A stretch of 56,120 bases of DNA, from the NCBI GenBank assembly GCA_017450065.1, contig JAFSYI010000079.1:1-56120 (forward strand), in the 5' to 3' direction. Numbering within the stretch: the first letter of the stretch is position 1; each line of letters starts with the position of its first letter. Below are positions 32,457 to 39,392 of this stretch, piece after piece. The stretch comes from Lachnospiraceae bacterium (GTDB lineage Bacteria > Bacillota > Clostridia > Lachnospirales > Lachnospiraceae). The position numbers and the translations under genes were made by a program. Under the pieces are notes generated by a model. It was not told where the DNA came from. It made no database searches and saw only the letters and a list, made by a program, of their open reading frames with translations.

Positions 32457-32624
32457 ATGGGAAAGAAAAATACAGAGCATTCACCGAAGTATAACCTTGT
32501 CAAGAACTATTATGATCACGGCCTGTGGGATATCACAAGAGTCCACAAGGCAGTGGAGAAGGGCTGGATCACAGCTGAGGAATACAAAGAGATTACAGGA
32601 GAAGATTATGAGCCTGTCGATTGA
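32457..32624 (+). CDS. XkdX-family phage protein
   Basis: A 55-residue protein that opens one base after the previous stop. NLVKNYYDHGLWDITRVHKA followed by VEKGWITAEEYKEITGEDY is the XkdX signature; the family is found after tail-fibre genes in many Bacillus- and Clostridium-type phages and prophages (named from the PBSX element). The function is not known. The 3' end overlaps the next gene. Confidence 0.82.
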   Translation: MGKKNTEHSPKYNLVKNYYDHGLWDITRVHKAVEKGWITAEEYKEITGEDYEPVD

Positions 32625-32754
32625 GGATATCTGCATCGATCTTATGAATGAGAACAAGAGCAAGGACGACATCATAGATTCCTTGATCAAGGAGAACAAT
32701 AAGCTCCGGAAGGAGCTGCAAGAATATAAGGAAGGGGAGGATGATCTGAAATGA
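32608..32754 (+). CDS. 48-residue helical phage protein
   Basis: The start at 32608 was chosen because AGGAGAAG lies just upstream; a longer in-frame version would run on inside XkdX in another frame. The protein is almost all helix (SKDDIIDSLIKENNKLRKEL) and probably forms a coiled coil. It overlaps the following XhlA-like gene by four bases (ATGA). No function is assigned. Confidence 0.55.
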   Translation: MSLSIEDICIDLMNENKSKDDIIDSLIKENNKLRKELQEYKEGEDDLK

Positions 32755-33062
32755 ATGAAGAATATGTGTCAAAAGCAGTGCATGAAGAATTCGTCAAACG
32801 CATGGAAGACGAAAACAAAAGGCAGAATGCAAGGCTGCAGTCATTGGAGACTGCCGTGAAAGAGATTGGCCAGCTTACGATATCGGTCGAGAAGATGGCA
32901 ATATCGCTCGAAAATATGGTCAAAGAGCAGAAAGCCCAGGGCGATCGCCTGACTAAGATCGAGCAGCGCCCGGTAGATAAATGGGACACACTCATCAAAT
33001 GTGTGATCACAGGAACCGTGACCATTATCATAGGCTTCGCGCTCGGAAAGGTGTTCCTATGA
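32751..33062 (+). CDS. XhlA-like hemolysin/lysis-region protein
   Basis: A 103-residue protein with an amphipathic coiled-coil stretch (NARLQSLETAVKEIGQLTIS) and a C-terminal membrane segment (LIKCVITGTVTIIIGFALGK). This build, and its place just before the holin, match the XhlA family from PBSX-like phages, which works with holins in lysis. It sits in a string of ATGA overlaps with its neighbours. Confidence 0.72.
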   Translation: MNEEYVSKAVHEEFVKRMEDENKRQNARLQSLETAVKEIGQLTISVEKMAISLENMVKEQKAQGDRLTKIEQRPVDKWDTLIKCVITGTVTIIIGFALGKVFL

Positions 33063-33391
33063 AATACCCGATTACAAGAATAGTCAGATGGCTGAAGAGA
33101 ACAAAAGAAAAACGTCATAACAAAGTGAGGGCCTTATTTTATAAGGTCCTTCTTATTTGTGTGGAAGCGTATGCTATGGCCATGCTCGGCATGTCTTATT
33201 ATCTTGCCTACATTGGCCGGGATGTAGTCCTTGAAGAACTGTCCAAGACGATCACAAAGGTTATCGTCTATCCGTTTATCGCTTTCACGATCAACAGGAC
33301 AGTGGAGAATCTTGCGGAAAAGAATGTAACAAAATTTCACACGCCGATAGGAGAAGTTCCTTTTGACGAAGATGAGGAGGGTGATGGATGA
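33059..33391 (+). CDS. Membrane protein of lysis cassette, unknown function
   Basis: ATG 33059 overlaps the previous stop (ATGA); the long upstream extension of this frame was rejected because it lies inside the XhlA-like gene. The 110-residue protein has a basic N-terminus (MKYPITRIVRWLKRTKEKRH), one or two membrane helices (YKVLLICVEAYAMAMLGMSY, VIVYPFIAFTINRTVENL) and an acidic C-terminus. It may be a second holin or a pinholin, judging by position only. Confidence 0.55.
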   Translation: MKYPITRIVRWLKRTKEKRHNKVRALFYKVLLICVEAYAMAMLGMSYYLAYIGRDVVLEELSKTITKVIVYPFIAFTINRTVENLAEKNVTKFHTPIGEVPFDEDEEGDG

Positions 33392-33693
33392 ATAACGAAA
33401 TGATATCAATGATAATCAAAATGGTTATAACAGTTTTAATTATGATACTTACCTCGGTGGTTATCCCATACATCAAGGAAAAGATGGGAGAGGATGCATA
33501 TGCAGAACTGATCAGATGCATTGAGTATGCCGTGAGATGCGCAGAGCAGCTCTACACTCCGGAACAATGGGCAGAAAAGAAGGAATACGTAGCCGGATAT
33601 ATTACCCGTAAGGCTCGCGAAATGAGCCTCAATCTGTCCGAGGAAGATATAAATGTATTGATCGAGGGAATAGTAAACACTGTAAAGCATTGA
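33388..33693 (+). CDS. Phage holin, LLH family
   Basis: A 101-residue protein with a single strong N-terminal membrane helix (MIIKMVITVLIMILTSVVIP) followed by KEKMGEDAYAELIRCIEYAV, CAEQLYTPEQWAEKKEYVAG and a helical tail with INVLIEGIVNT. That is the pattern of the LLH holin family. Holins form pores that let the endolysin reach the wall at lysis. It directly precedes the endolysin gene. Confidence 0.8.
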   Translation: MNNEMISMIIKMVITVLIMILTSVVIPYIKEKMGEDAYAELIRCIEYAVRCAEQLYTPEQWAEKKEYVAGYITRKAREMSLNLSEEDINVLIEGIVNTVKH

Positions 33694-33703
33694 GGTGAGT
33701 ATT

Positions 33704-35017
33704 ATGACTAAAGAACAGTTTATAGATGAAATAGCGAAATATGCCCATAAATACGCACCACAGTTTGGGATAAAGATAGTAAGCCCGGTCATTGCCCAGG
33801 CCTGTCTTGAATCCGGATACGGCACAAGCTCAAAAGCCAAGTACAACAATTATTTTGGATTGAAGTACAGGCCCGGTCGCGTTAGCTGTAATAATGGCTA
33901 TATAACCGATGATGGAACCGAACAGGAACCGAATGGACAGTATAAACCGATCGTAACAGACTGGTATACCTTTCCGGATATGGAGGCAGGTGTACTTGGA
34001 TATTTTCAATTCACATCTGCATCGTGGTATTCATCGATCAAAGGCATCACGGATCCGTATCAGTATCTTGTCAATATCAAACTGATTGGATACGCTACCG
34101 ATCAGGACTATGTCAAAAAGGCATGGTACATCCTACAGAACGAAAGCCTCACAAGATACGATGATTATTTTGAGCCCTCAGAAAAGAGCAAATACAAAGT
34201 AGCGATCGATGCAGGACACGGATCCAACACCGCAGGCAAGAGAACTCCTGACGGATACAGAGAGCACTGGATAAATGTTGCGACTGCTTCGTTTTGCGAT
34301 ACTGCCCTGAGAAGATGTGGAATAGATGTACTGCGGGTGGCCTGGGATGATGGCAACGCAAAGGATGATGAAGATCTTGCTCTGGCCGCCCGTCAGAAGA
34401 TTATAAAGAATTCCGGATGTATAGTCTCCATATCCTTCCATGCGAACGCATACGGCTCCGGATGGAACGATGCCCAGGGAGTAGAGACGCTCATCAGTAA
34501 CAAAGCGCCGGGCGATTCCCTTAAACTGGCCAAACTCGCGCAAAGTTATCTGATCAAAGGAACACCACAGAAGAACAGGGGAGTGAAAACACAGTCCTTG
34601 GCCATGTGTAATTGTAATACCATGGGAACAAAAGCAGCTATCCTTGTAGAAATCGGCTTCATGACGAACAGAGCCGAAGCCGATCTTATGAGGACGGATG
34701 CATTTTGTAAGGAACAGGCCGAAGAAGTAGCCCATGCTGTATGCGATTACCTGGGAGTAAAATATACAGCTCCTTCGGAAAGTGTAATCCAGACGATAGT
34801 TGAAAACACCAAGCCGGCAGCATCAGCCTCCGATCCTTATCTCGTCCGGATAAATACAGATGTGCTCAATGTCCGATCGGGTCCGGGCACATCATATTCA
34901 AAGACTACCACAGTAAAGCGTGGACAGGTCTATACCATTGTAGGCGAATCCGGAGGATGGGGACGTCTTAAGAGCGGAGCCGGATGGATCTCACTCAGCT
35001 ACACCGTAAGGATATAA
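33704..35017 (+). CDS. Endolysin: glucosaminidase plus amidase_3 plus SH3
   Basis: ATG 33704 was preferred to an upstream GTG because GAGGTGA lies five bases before the ATG and would overlap the GTG. The 437-residue enzyme has three parts. Residues 1-150 are a FlgJ-like glucosaminidase (VIAQACLESGYGTSSKAKYN, with the catalytic Glu, then NNYFGLKY). Residues 160-345 are an amidase_3 domain (KVAIDAGHGSNTAG, REHWINVA, SISFHANAYG, LVEIGFMTNRAEADL), giving the zinc ligands and catalytic Glu. Residues 375-437 are an SH3 wall-binding domain (LNVRSGPGTSYSKTTTVKRG). It cuts two different bonds in peptidoglycan during lysis. Confidence 0.92.
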   Translation: MTKEQFIDEIAKYAHKYAPQFGIKIVSPVIAQACLESGYGTSSKAKYNNYFGLKYRPGRVSCNNGYITDDGTEQEPNGQYKPIVTDWYTFPDMEAGVLGYFQFTSASWYSSIKGITDPYQYLVNIKLIGYATDQDYVKKAWYILQNESLTRYDDYFEPSEKSKYKVAIDAGHGSNTAGKRTPDGYREHWINVATASFCDTALRRCGIDVLRVAWDDGNAKDDEDLALAARQKIIKNSGCIVSISFHANAYGSGWNDAQGVETLISNKAPGDSLKLAKLAQSYLIKGTPQKNRGVKTQSLAMCNCNTMGTKAAILVEIGFMTNRAEADLMRTDAFCKEQAEEVAHAVCDYLGVKYTAPSESVIQTIVENTKPAASASDPYLVRINTDVLNVRSGPGTSYSKTTTVKRGQVYTIVGESGGWGRLKSGAGWISLSYTVRI

Positions 35018-35041
35018 TTTCGTGGCAACTTTCGTGGCAAC
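35018..35041. repeat. Tandem 12-bp repeat TTTCGTGGCAAC at the prophage edge
   Basis: Two exact copies (35018-35029, 35030-35041) lie directly after the endolysin stop, followed by an AT-rich stretch to about 35130. Short tandem repeats like this often serve as integrase arm or attachment-linked sites at phage ends. The prophage-host junction probably lies between here and the terminator at 35213, but the core cannot be fixed from one end. Confidence 0.4.
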
Positions 35042-35212
35042 TATTTTGATATTTTTATGTTTCGAAGATATTATAATACAGAAAATAATACAATAGTATA
35101 GCCAACAAAGCCAGTAAATAAGCGGATTCGGAGGAAAAGCCAGTAAAATAGCGGAAATTATAAAAATGAGCCGGAAAGTTTTCAAGTCTCTTTTCCTGCA
35201 CGAGTATAAAAC
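35042..35212. other. AT-rich junction region, probable attR side
   Basis: No convincing gene lies here. A repeat GCCAGTAAA-TA-AGCGGA/GCCAGTAAAATAGCGGAA appears twice (about 35108-35128 and 35138-35158). Gene content changes from phage to host across this gap. No tRNA gene is present. Confidence 0.4.
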
Positions 35213-35245
35213 AAGGACAGGAGCAGATCTCCTGTCCTTGCTTTT
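35213..35245. terminator. Bidirectional Rho-independent terminator
   Basis: AAGGACAGGAG (35213-35223) and CTCCTGTCCTT (35229-35239) form a perfect 11-bp stem with a 5-nt loop. On the minus strand it is followed by GTTTTAT, so it ends the small membrane gene at 35256; on the plus strand it is followed by GCTTTT. Confidence 0.8.
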
Positions 35246-35255
35246 GCCGTCTGGA

Positions 35256-35474
35256 TCATTGTTCTTTGTCGGAGCCGTCCCGAGCCTGAGGGTGGATCAG
35301 AGCATATATCCTCTGGTATGCATACAGCATGATCGGAACAAGTATGGTGGCTCCTATCGACGCCATTAAAAGATCCGTGGTCTTCGGATCCTGCATAAGC
35401 CCAAGGATAAGGGTCAGTACATACATTCCTATAAGAAGCACCGCAAGAGTGCATGCAAATATTCGTTTGAACAT
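35256..35474 (-). CDS. Small two-pass membrane protein
   Basis: A 72-residue protein with two hydrophobic helices (RIFACTLAVLLIGMYVLTLI, then DLLMASIGATILVPIMLYAY) and a charged C-terminus. It has its own promoter (35520-35548, minus strand) and terminator, and is the first host gene after the prophage. It resembles uncharacterised Lachnospiraceae membrane proteins. No function can be given. Confidence 0.6.
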   Translation of the reverse strand: MFKRIFACTLAVLLIGMYVLTLILGLMQDPKTTDLLMASIGATILVPIMLYAYQRIYALIHPQARDGSDKEQ

Positions 35475-35519
35475 TATCGGTATCTCCTGAAGACTGTAAT
35501 ATTTGATCGTTCCGATAAG

Positions 35520-35548
35520 ATTATACCCTAAAAAATATTTAAAACCAA
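35520..35548 (-). promoter_or_regulatory. Minus-strand sigma-70 promoter
   Basis: Read on the minus strand, TTGGTT (35543-35548) and a perfect TATAAT (35520-35525) are 17 bp apart, driving the small membrane protein at 35474. Confidence 0.65.
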
Positions 35549-35561
35549 TGACAAAATCATT

Positions 35562-35590
35562 TTGTTGATATAGAATTATAAAGATAGATT
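35562..35590 (+). promoter_or_regulatory. Plus-strand sigma-70 promoter
   Basis: TTGTTG (35562-35567) and TAGATT (35585-35590) with 17-bp spacing, 49 bp ahead of the gene at 35639. It is divergent from the promoter of the minus-strand gene. Confidence 0.5.
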
Positions 35591-35638
35591 ATCATAACCG
35601 GGTGACGGAAATCGTTACACATTGTAAAGGAAACGGAA

Positions 35639-36175
35639 ATGAAGGTAGTAAGAAATATTTTTCTCGTTCTGGCAGGCCTGCTGGTGCTGATCACGGTACT
35701 GATAGTGACCTGCGCTTATAATCCGGGTCTTACGGCAGAGCTTCAAAGACTTATATACAGAGGGAAAACGGTAGGAGTGTCAAGCGTTTCCAATAATGAA
35801 GCGGCTGCAATGGGTGAGGAATCGGGTGTATCGGGTAATACGGTCAAGGCTCCCGCGGTAAGGATGCGGACTCTTGAGGAGCTTGGGCTGTCCGAGGATG
35901 ATATGATCACAACTCTGGATGATTACTATAAGAACTGTCATGACCAGATTGTGGAACGTGGGGTTGGTACATATGATTTTGATAATATCATAGCAACCGA
36001 AACACTCGTACAGGAAATATATGCCAAATACAGCGATAAGGAATATGTTGACGGATATATGAACGCAACGCTTATTGAAGTGGGAGCGGCATCATATGAG
36101 ATGAACCTGATGGTTGAGGAGCTTGAGGGAAAACATTTCAGGCTTACCCACCAGCTTGTGTTAAATGAGGGGTAA
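35639..36175 (+). CDS. Membrane-anchored protein, unknown function
   Basis: A 178-residue protein with one N-terminal membrane segment (NIFLVLAGLLVLITVLIVTC), which could be a signal anchor, a flexible Ser/Ala/Val stretch (about 45-75) and a helical, acidic outer domain (LEELGLSEDDMITTLDDYYK; NIIATETLVQEIYAKYSDKE). AAGGAAA precedes the start. It is followed closely by the TPR-like gene, so the two may be co-transcribed. No family is recognised. Confidence 0.6.
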   Translation: MKVVRNIFLVLAGLLVLITVLIVTCAYNPGLTAELQRLIYRGKTVGVSSVSNNEAAAMGEESGVSGNTVKAPAVRMRTLEELGLSEDDMITTLDDYYKNCHDQIVERGVGTYDFDNIIATETLVQEIYAKYSDKEYVDGYMNATLIEVGAASYEMNLMVEELEGKHFRLTHQLVLNEG

Positions 36176-36192
36176 TAAAGGGGTAACGGATA

Positions 36193-37809
36193 ATGATATT
36201 TTTTGAACTGTTTCATCAGCTGGATGAACGTATGTACAGAACCGTAAAGCAGATGGATCCGCTGATGAATCCGTGCTCCAGGTATCTGATAGACGGGAAC
36301 TGCCTGATAATACTGGGCGCAAATGTTTCGATGAGATGGAATATTACGAACAGAGAGATTACGGAGGAAATGCCCGTAAAGAATTTCGATCTTGCGAATG
36401 AGACACTTTACTGGTTTTCGGAAGAGTCAGCAGAAGGCGCTATGATCAGAATGATCAGTAATGCGTTCAGGCAGTGGTACAATATCGACCCGTTTAAATC
36501 GTTTGCTGAATTTGAAATTTCGGAGAACGATATAAACAGAAAGCTTATGGAATACGGTTTCCAGATGGCGTGGGCGATGGATAAGATGGCCGTGATCAGC
36601 AATGAGGGTATAGTTGCGCTGGAAAGTGCCATAACGACGGCCATTGAGGATGATGCTCTCCGTACTGCGGGAATAAGCAAAGATGAATGGATTTATGATG
36701 CCAGGTATTTTAGAAGGACCGATCAGCTGGAAAGGGCAATAGACCAGTATGAAAGAGTCTTAAGATACAGCAACTTCAATGAACGTATATTTACGGAGGC
36801 AGCGTTCTGCCTGGGGGAGAGCAGCTATTTCCTGGGGAATTACGATAACGCCGTTTCGATGTATTATAAATGCAATCTGGACTATATAGACGATGAAAAT
36901 GATTTCTATATCCATATAGGTCATGCCCTGCTTGACGTCAAGATGAAGCATTATGAAAAGGAGCTCAGGACATATTACAGGGGATGTCTGGACAGATCCT
37001 ATGCAACAGAGCATATGAGGGAGGTGGAACGTGCCGCGGCAGAGGTGGCAGCCGAGTTCGAGGAATATGAAAAGACCTGCCTGACCATAGGAAAGAAGAA
37101 GTATAACGAGCATATTGCGGCCCTTCCTCTTAAAGAGGATGCCTTGAACTTTGTTGAAATGGAAGAGGTGCCGGTGGAAGAAAGCAGGAAAACGGCCGAC
37201 AACAGGTACCGGGATGTTAAGCTTGTAAAGCCTAAGATATTGGCTGATTACTATACCATTTCATTGAATGAAACAATGTCGGATGCTCTGGGATTTATGT
37301 CAACCGGGGAGTATCAGAAGGCATATGAACTGTATTATAAGCTGGCACAGTCGCTTGACCCCGAGTCCGATTATGCAACATGGGTTAACTTCCAGCTGGG
37401 CAAGCTGTACTGCATATGCAATGACGCAAAGAATTCATATGAAACACTGTGCAGATGCCGTCCGGGCAAGTTCGGTGTTGTGTACAGGCAGAGTGATTTC
37501 TTTCTGCTGTATACCCATGTCCGTATCATGTGTGACGATCTTGAGAGTGATGAACGCTTCAGAAAGCTTATCCGCGGCAGGATAGACGACTATTATGCCA
37601 AGTTCGATTCGGAATACATAAGCTTGAGAAGCGACCAGAGTATCATGGGTGAGTTCAGAAAATATGAGAAGGAATGCATGAATCAGGCAAGGGCGGAATT
37701 CAGCGCATATGCGTTTACCGAAAATAAAAGCAAGGGGAACAGGAAGAAAAGGGAAGAGGGAAGAGAGAACCGTGTACTGCGCGGTATATCCCGTTATATT
37801 AACGAATAG
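36193..37809 (+). CDS. TPR-like repeat protein, unknown function
   Basis: A 538-residue, helical protein. Two groups of tetratricopeptide-like helices are visible: RRTDQLERAIDQYERVLRYS with FCLGESSYFLGNYDNAVSMY (about 175-230), and STGEYQKAYELYYKLAQSLD with FQLGKLYCICNDAKNSYETL (about 371-420). The N-terminal 120 residues are a separate domain and the C-terminus is basic. TPR arrays hold protein partners; the partner is unknown, but the SPFH/zinc-ribbon gene downstream and the small membrane protein upstream are candidates. Confidence 0.6.
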   Translation: MIFFELFHQLDERMYRTVKQMDPLMNPCSRYLIDGNCLIILGANVSMRWNITNREITEEMPVKNFDLANETLYWFSEESAEGAMIRMISNAFRQWYNIDPFKSFAEFEISENDINRKLMEYGFQMAWAMDKMAVISNEGIVALESAITTAIEDDALRTAGISKDEWIYDARYFRRTDQLERAIDQYERVLRYSNFNERIFTEAAFCLGESSYFLGNYDNAVSMYYKCNLDYIDDENDFYIHIGHALLDVKMKHYEKELRTYYRGCLDRSYATEHMREVERAAAEVAAEFEEYEKTCLTIGKKKYNEHIAALPLKEDALNFVEMEEVPVEESRKTADNRYRDVKLVKPKILADYYTISLNETMSDALGFMSTGEYQKAYELYYKLAQSLDPESDYATWVNFQLGKLYCICNDAKNSYETLCRCRPGKFGVVYRQSDFFLLYTHVRIMCDDLESDERFRKLIRGRIDDYYAKFDSEYISLRSDQSIMGEFRKYEKECMNQARAEFSAYAFTENKSKGNRKKREEGRENRVLRGISRYINE

Positions 37810-37960
37810 CCTCATTTATTGACAAAATTAACTGTAATTTTGGGGCATGTTGTGTTACTATATGTTATGCAGGTTTATATCACTGCGGAGCATTACAGTA
37901 AACGGTACTGCGTATTCCGTTTATTAAATTAAAATTTGCAGGATTCAGGAGGGTCAGGAA
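37810..37960 (+). promoter_or_regulatory. Leader with possible promoter ahead of the SPFH gene
   Basis: TTGACA occurs at about 37820, but no -10 lies at the right distance. TTGGGG with TGTTAT 17 bp later (about 37839-37867) is a weak candidate promoter. AGGAGGG lies eight bases ahead of the start at 37961. Confidence 0.35.
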
Positions 37961-39280
37961 ATGGGATTAATTTCAGCTGCAATGGGTGCGGCATCGAGTG
38001 CGCTTGCTGATGCATGGCGTGATTATTTTTACTGTGAAGCGATGAGCCCCGACGTACTGGTGGTAAAGGGCGCCAAGAGAGTCAACAAGTCACACAGCTC
38101 CAATACAAAGGGAGACCAGAATATCATAAGCAACGGTTCTATCGTGGCTGTAAATGAAGGTCAGTGTATGATCATTGTTGATCAGGGCAAGGTTGTTGAG
38201 CTTTGTGCAGAGCCCGGTGAGTTCTTATATGATGAGTCCACAGAGCCGAGTATTTTCTACGGTGGCCTCGGACAGGGTATCAAGGATACTTTTGCGCAGA
38301 TAGGCAAGAGACTTACCTTCGGCGGCGATACGGCGAAGGATCAGAGGGTATATTACATAAATACCAAGGAGATCATAGGCAATAAGTACGGAACCGTCAA
38401 TCCGGTTCCCTTCAGGGTTGTTGACAGGAATATTAATCTGGATGTGGATATATCGATCCGCTGTCATGGTGAGTATTCATATAAGATAGTAGATCCCATA
38501 CTTTTCTATACAAATGTCTGCGCGAACGTTAAAGAGAAGTATGAGAGATCCGAGATTGACGGACAGCTTAAGTCAGAGCTCATGACAGCTCTTCAGCCGG
38601 CATTTGCAAAGATATCGGAGAAGGGTATCCGATACAGCGCTCTTCCCGGTCATACAACAGAAATAGCCGATGCGCTTAATGATGTGCTTTCAAAGAAGTG
38701 GGGCGAGCTTCGTGGTGTTGAGGTTGTATCCTTCGGTGTTAATTCGGTGACCGCATCACCCGAGGATGAGCAGATGATCAAGGATCTGCAGAAGACAGCC
38801 ACAATGAAGGATGCTTCCATGGGTGCAGCAGCTCTTACGGCGGCACAGGCTGAAGCAATGAAGGCGGCAGCCAGCAATACGGCGGCAGGTCCTGTGATGG
38901 CATTTGCAGGCATGAATATGGCTCAGCAGGCAGGCGGGATAAACGCAAACCAGTTATATGCGATGGGTCAGCAGCAGGCAGCTCAGGCACAGGCAGCTGC
39001 TCCGGCAGCAGGATGGACATGCTCTTGCGGGAAGACCGGAAATACAGGCAGGTTCTGCGGCGACTGCGGAGCACCGAAGCCGGCAGAAGACGGCTGGACA
39101 TGCTCCTGCGGAACGGTAAACAAAGGCAAGTTCTGCAGCAACTGCGGTGCAAAGAAGCCTGCTGGAGCACCTCTTTACAAGTGCGATAAGTGCGGATGGG
39201 AGCCCGAAGATCCCGCCAATCCTCCCAAGTTCTGTCCCGAATGCGGCGACAGGTTTGATGACAGTGATGTTGTAGGTTAA
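37961..39280 (+). CDS. SPFH-domain virion-core-like protein with zinc ribbons
   Basis: The 439-residue protein has an SPFH/band-7-like core (residues about 20-270: EAMSPDVLVVKGAKRVNKSH, then VPFRVVDRNINLDVDISIRC and ILFYTNVCANVKEKYERSE) of the group labelled 'virion core' (YdjI-like). An Ala/Gln-rich linker follows, then three zinc ribbons, each with two cysteine pairs (WTCSCGKTGNTGRFCGDCG; WTCSCGTVNKGKFCSNCG; YKCDKCGW...FCPECG). SPFH proteins form ring scaffolds, often on membranes; the bacterial role of this group is unclear. A strong terminator follows. Confidence 0.8.
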   Translation: MGLISAAMGAASSALADAWRDYFYCEAMSPDVLVVKGAKRVNKSHSSNTKGDQNIISNGSIVAVNEGQCMIIVDQGKVVELCAEPGEFLYDESTEPSIFYGGLGQGIKDTFAQIGKRLTFGGDTAKDQRVYYINTKEIIGNKYGTVNPVPFRVVDRNINLDVDISIRCHGEYSYKIVDPILFYTNVCANVKEKYERSEIDGQLKSELMTALQPAFAKISEKGIRYSALPGHTTEIADALNDVLSKKWGELRGVEVVSFGVNSVTASPEDEQMIKDLQKTATMKDASMGAAALTAAQAEAMKAAASNTAAGPVMAFAGMNMAQQAGGINANQLYAMGQQQAAQAQAAAPAAGWTCSCGKTGNTGRFCGDCGAPKPAEDGWTCSCGTVNKGKFCSNCGAKKPAGAPLYKCDKCGWEPEDPANPPKFCPECGDRFDDSDVVG

Positions 39281-39308
39281 GATAACACAGGAAATTAAAA
39301 TAAAAAAG

Positions 39309-39342
39309 TACGTCCGGGTATTGTTAAACCGGACGTATTTTT
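39309..39342 (+). terminator. Rho-independent terminator after the SPFH gene
   Basis: TACGTCCGG (39309-39317) and CCGGACGTA (39329-39337) form a perfect 9-bp stem with an 11-nt loop, followed by TTTTT and GTT. Confidence 0.85.
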
Positions 39343-39350
39343 GTTATACT
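39321..39350 (+). promoter_or_regulatory. Possible carB promoter overlapping the terminator
   Basis: TTGTTA (39321-39326) in the terminator loop and TATACT (39345-39350) with 18-bp spacing precede carB by about 40 bp. A -35 inside a hairpin loop is unusual but possible. Confidence 0.4.
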
Positions 39351-39392
39351 ATATATTTAGGTGTAAACATAATCAGAACAAGGAGAATCCCC

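Noticed and set aside
32497-32607. Longer start for the 48-residue gene at 32608
   Set aside because: The upstream part lies inside XkdX in another frame, and the ribosome binding site is right before 32608.
34991-35185. Minus-strand ORF with Val-Ala-Thr repeats at the prophage end
   Set aside because: The repeat is explained by the tandem 12-bp DNA repeat. It has no start signals and lies across an AT-rich junction.
35018-35260. tRNA gene as integration target
   Set aside because: No cloverleaf or tRNA-like sequence is seen at the prophage end.
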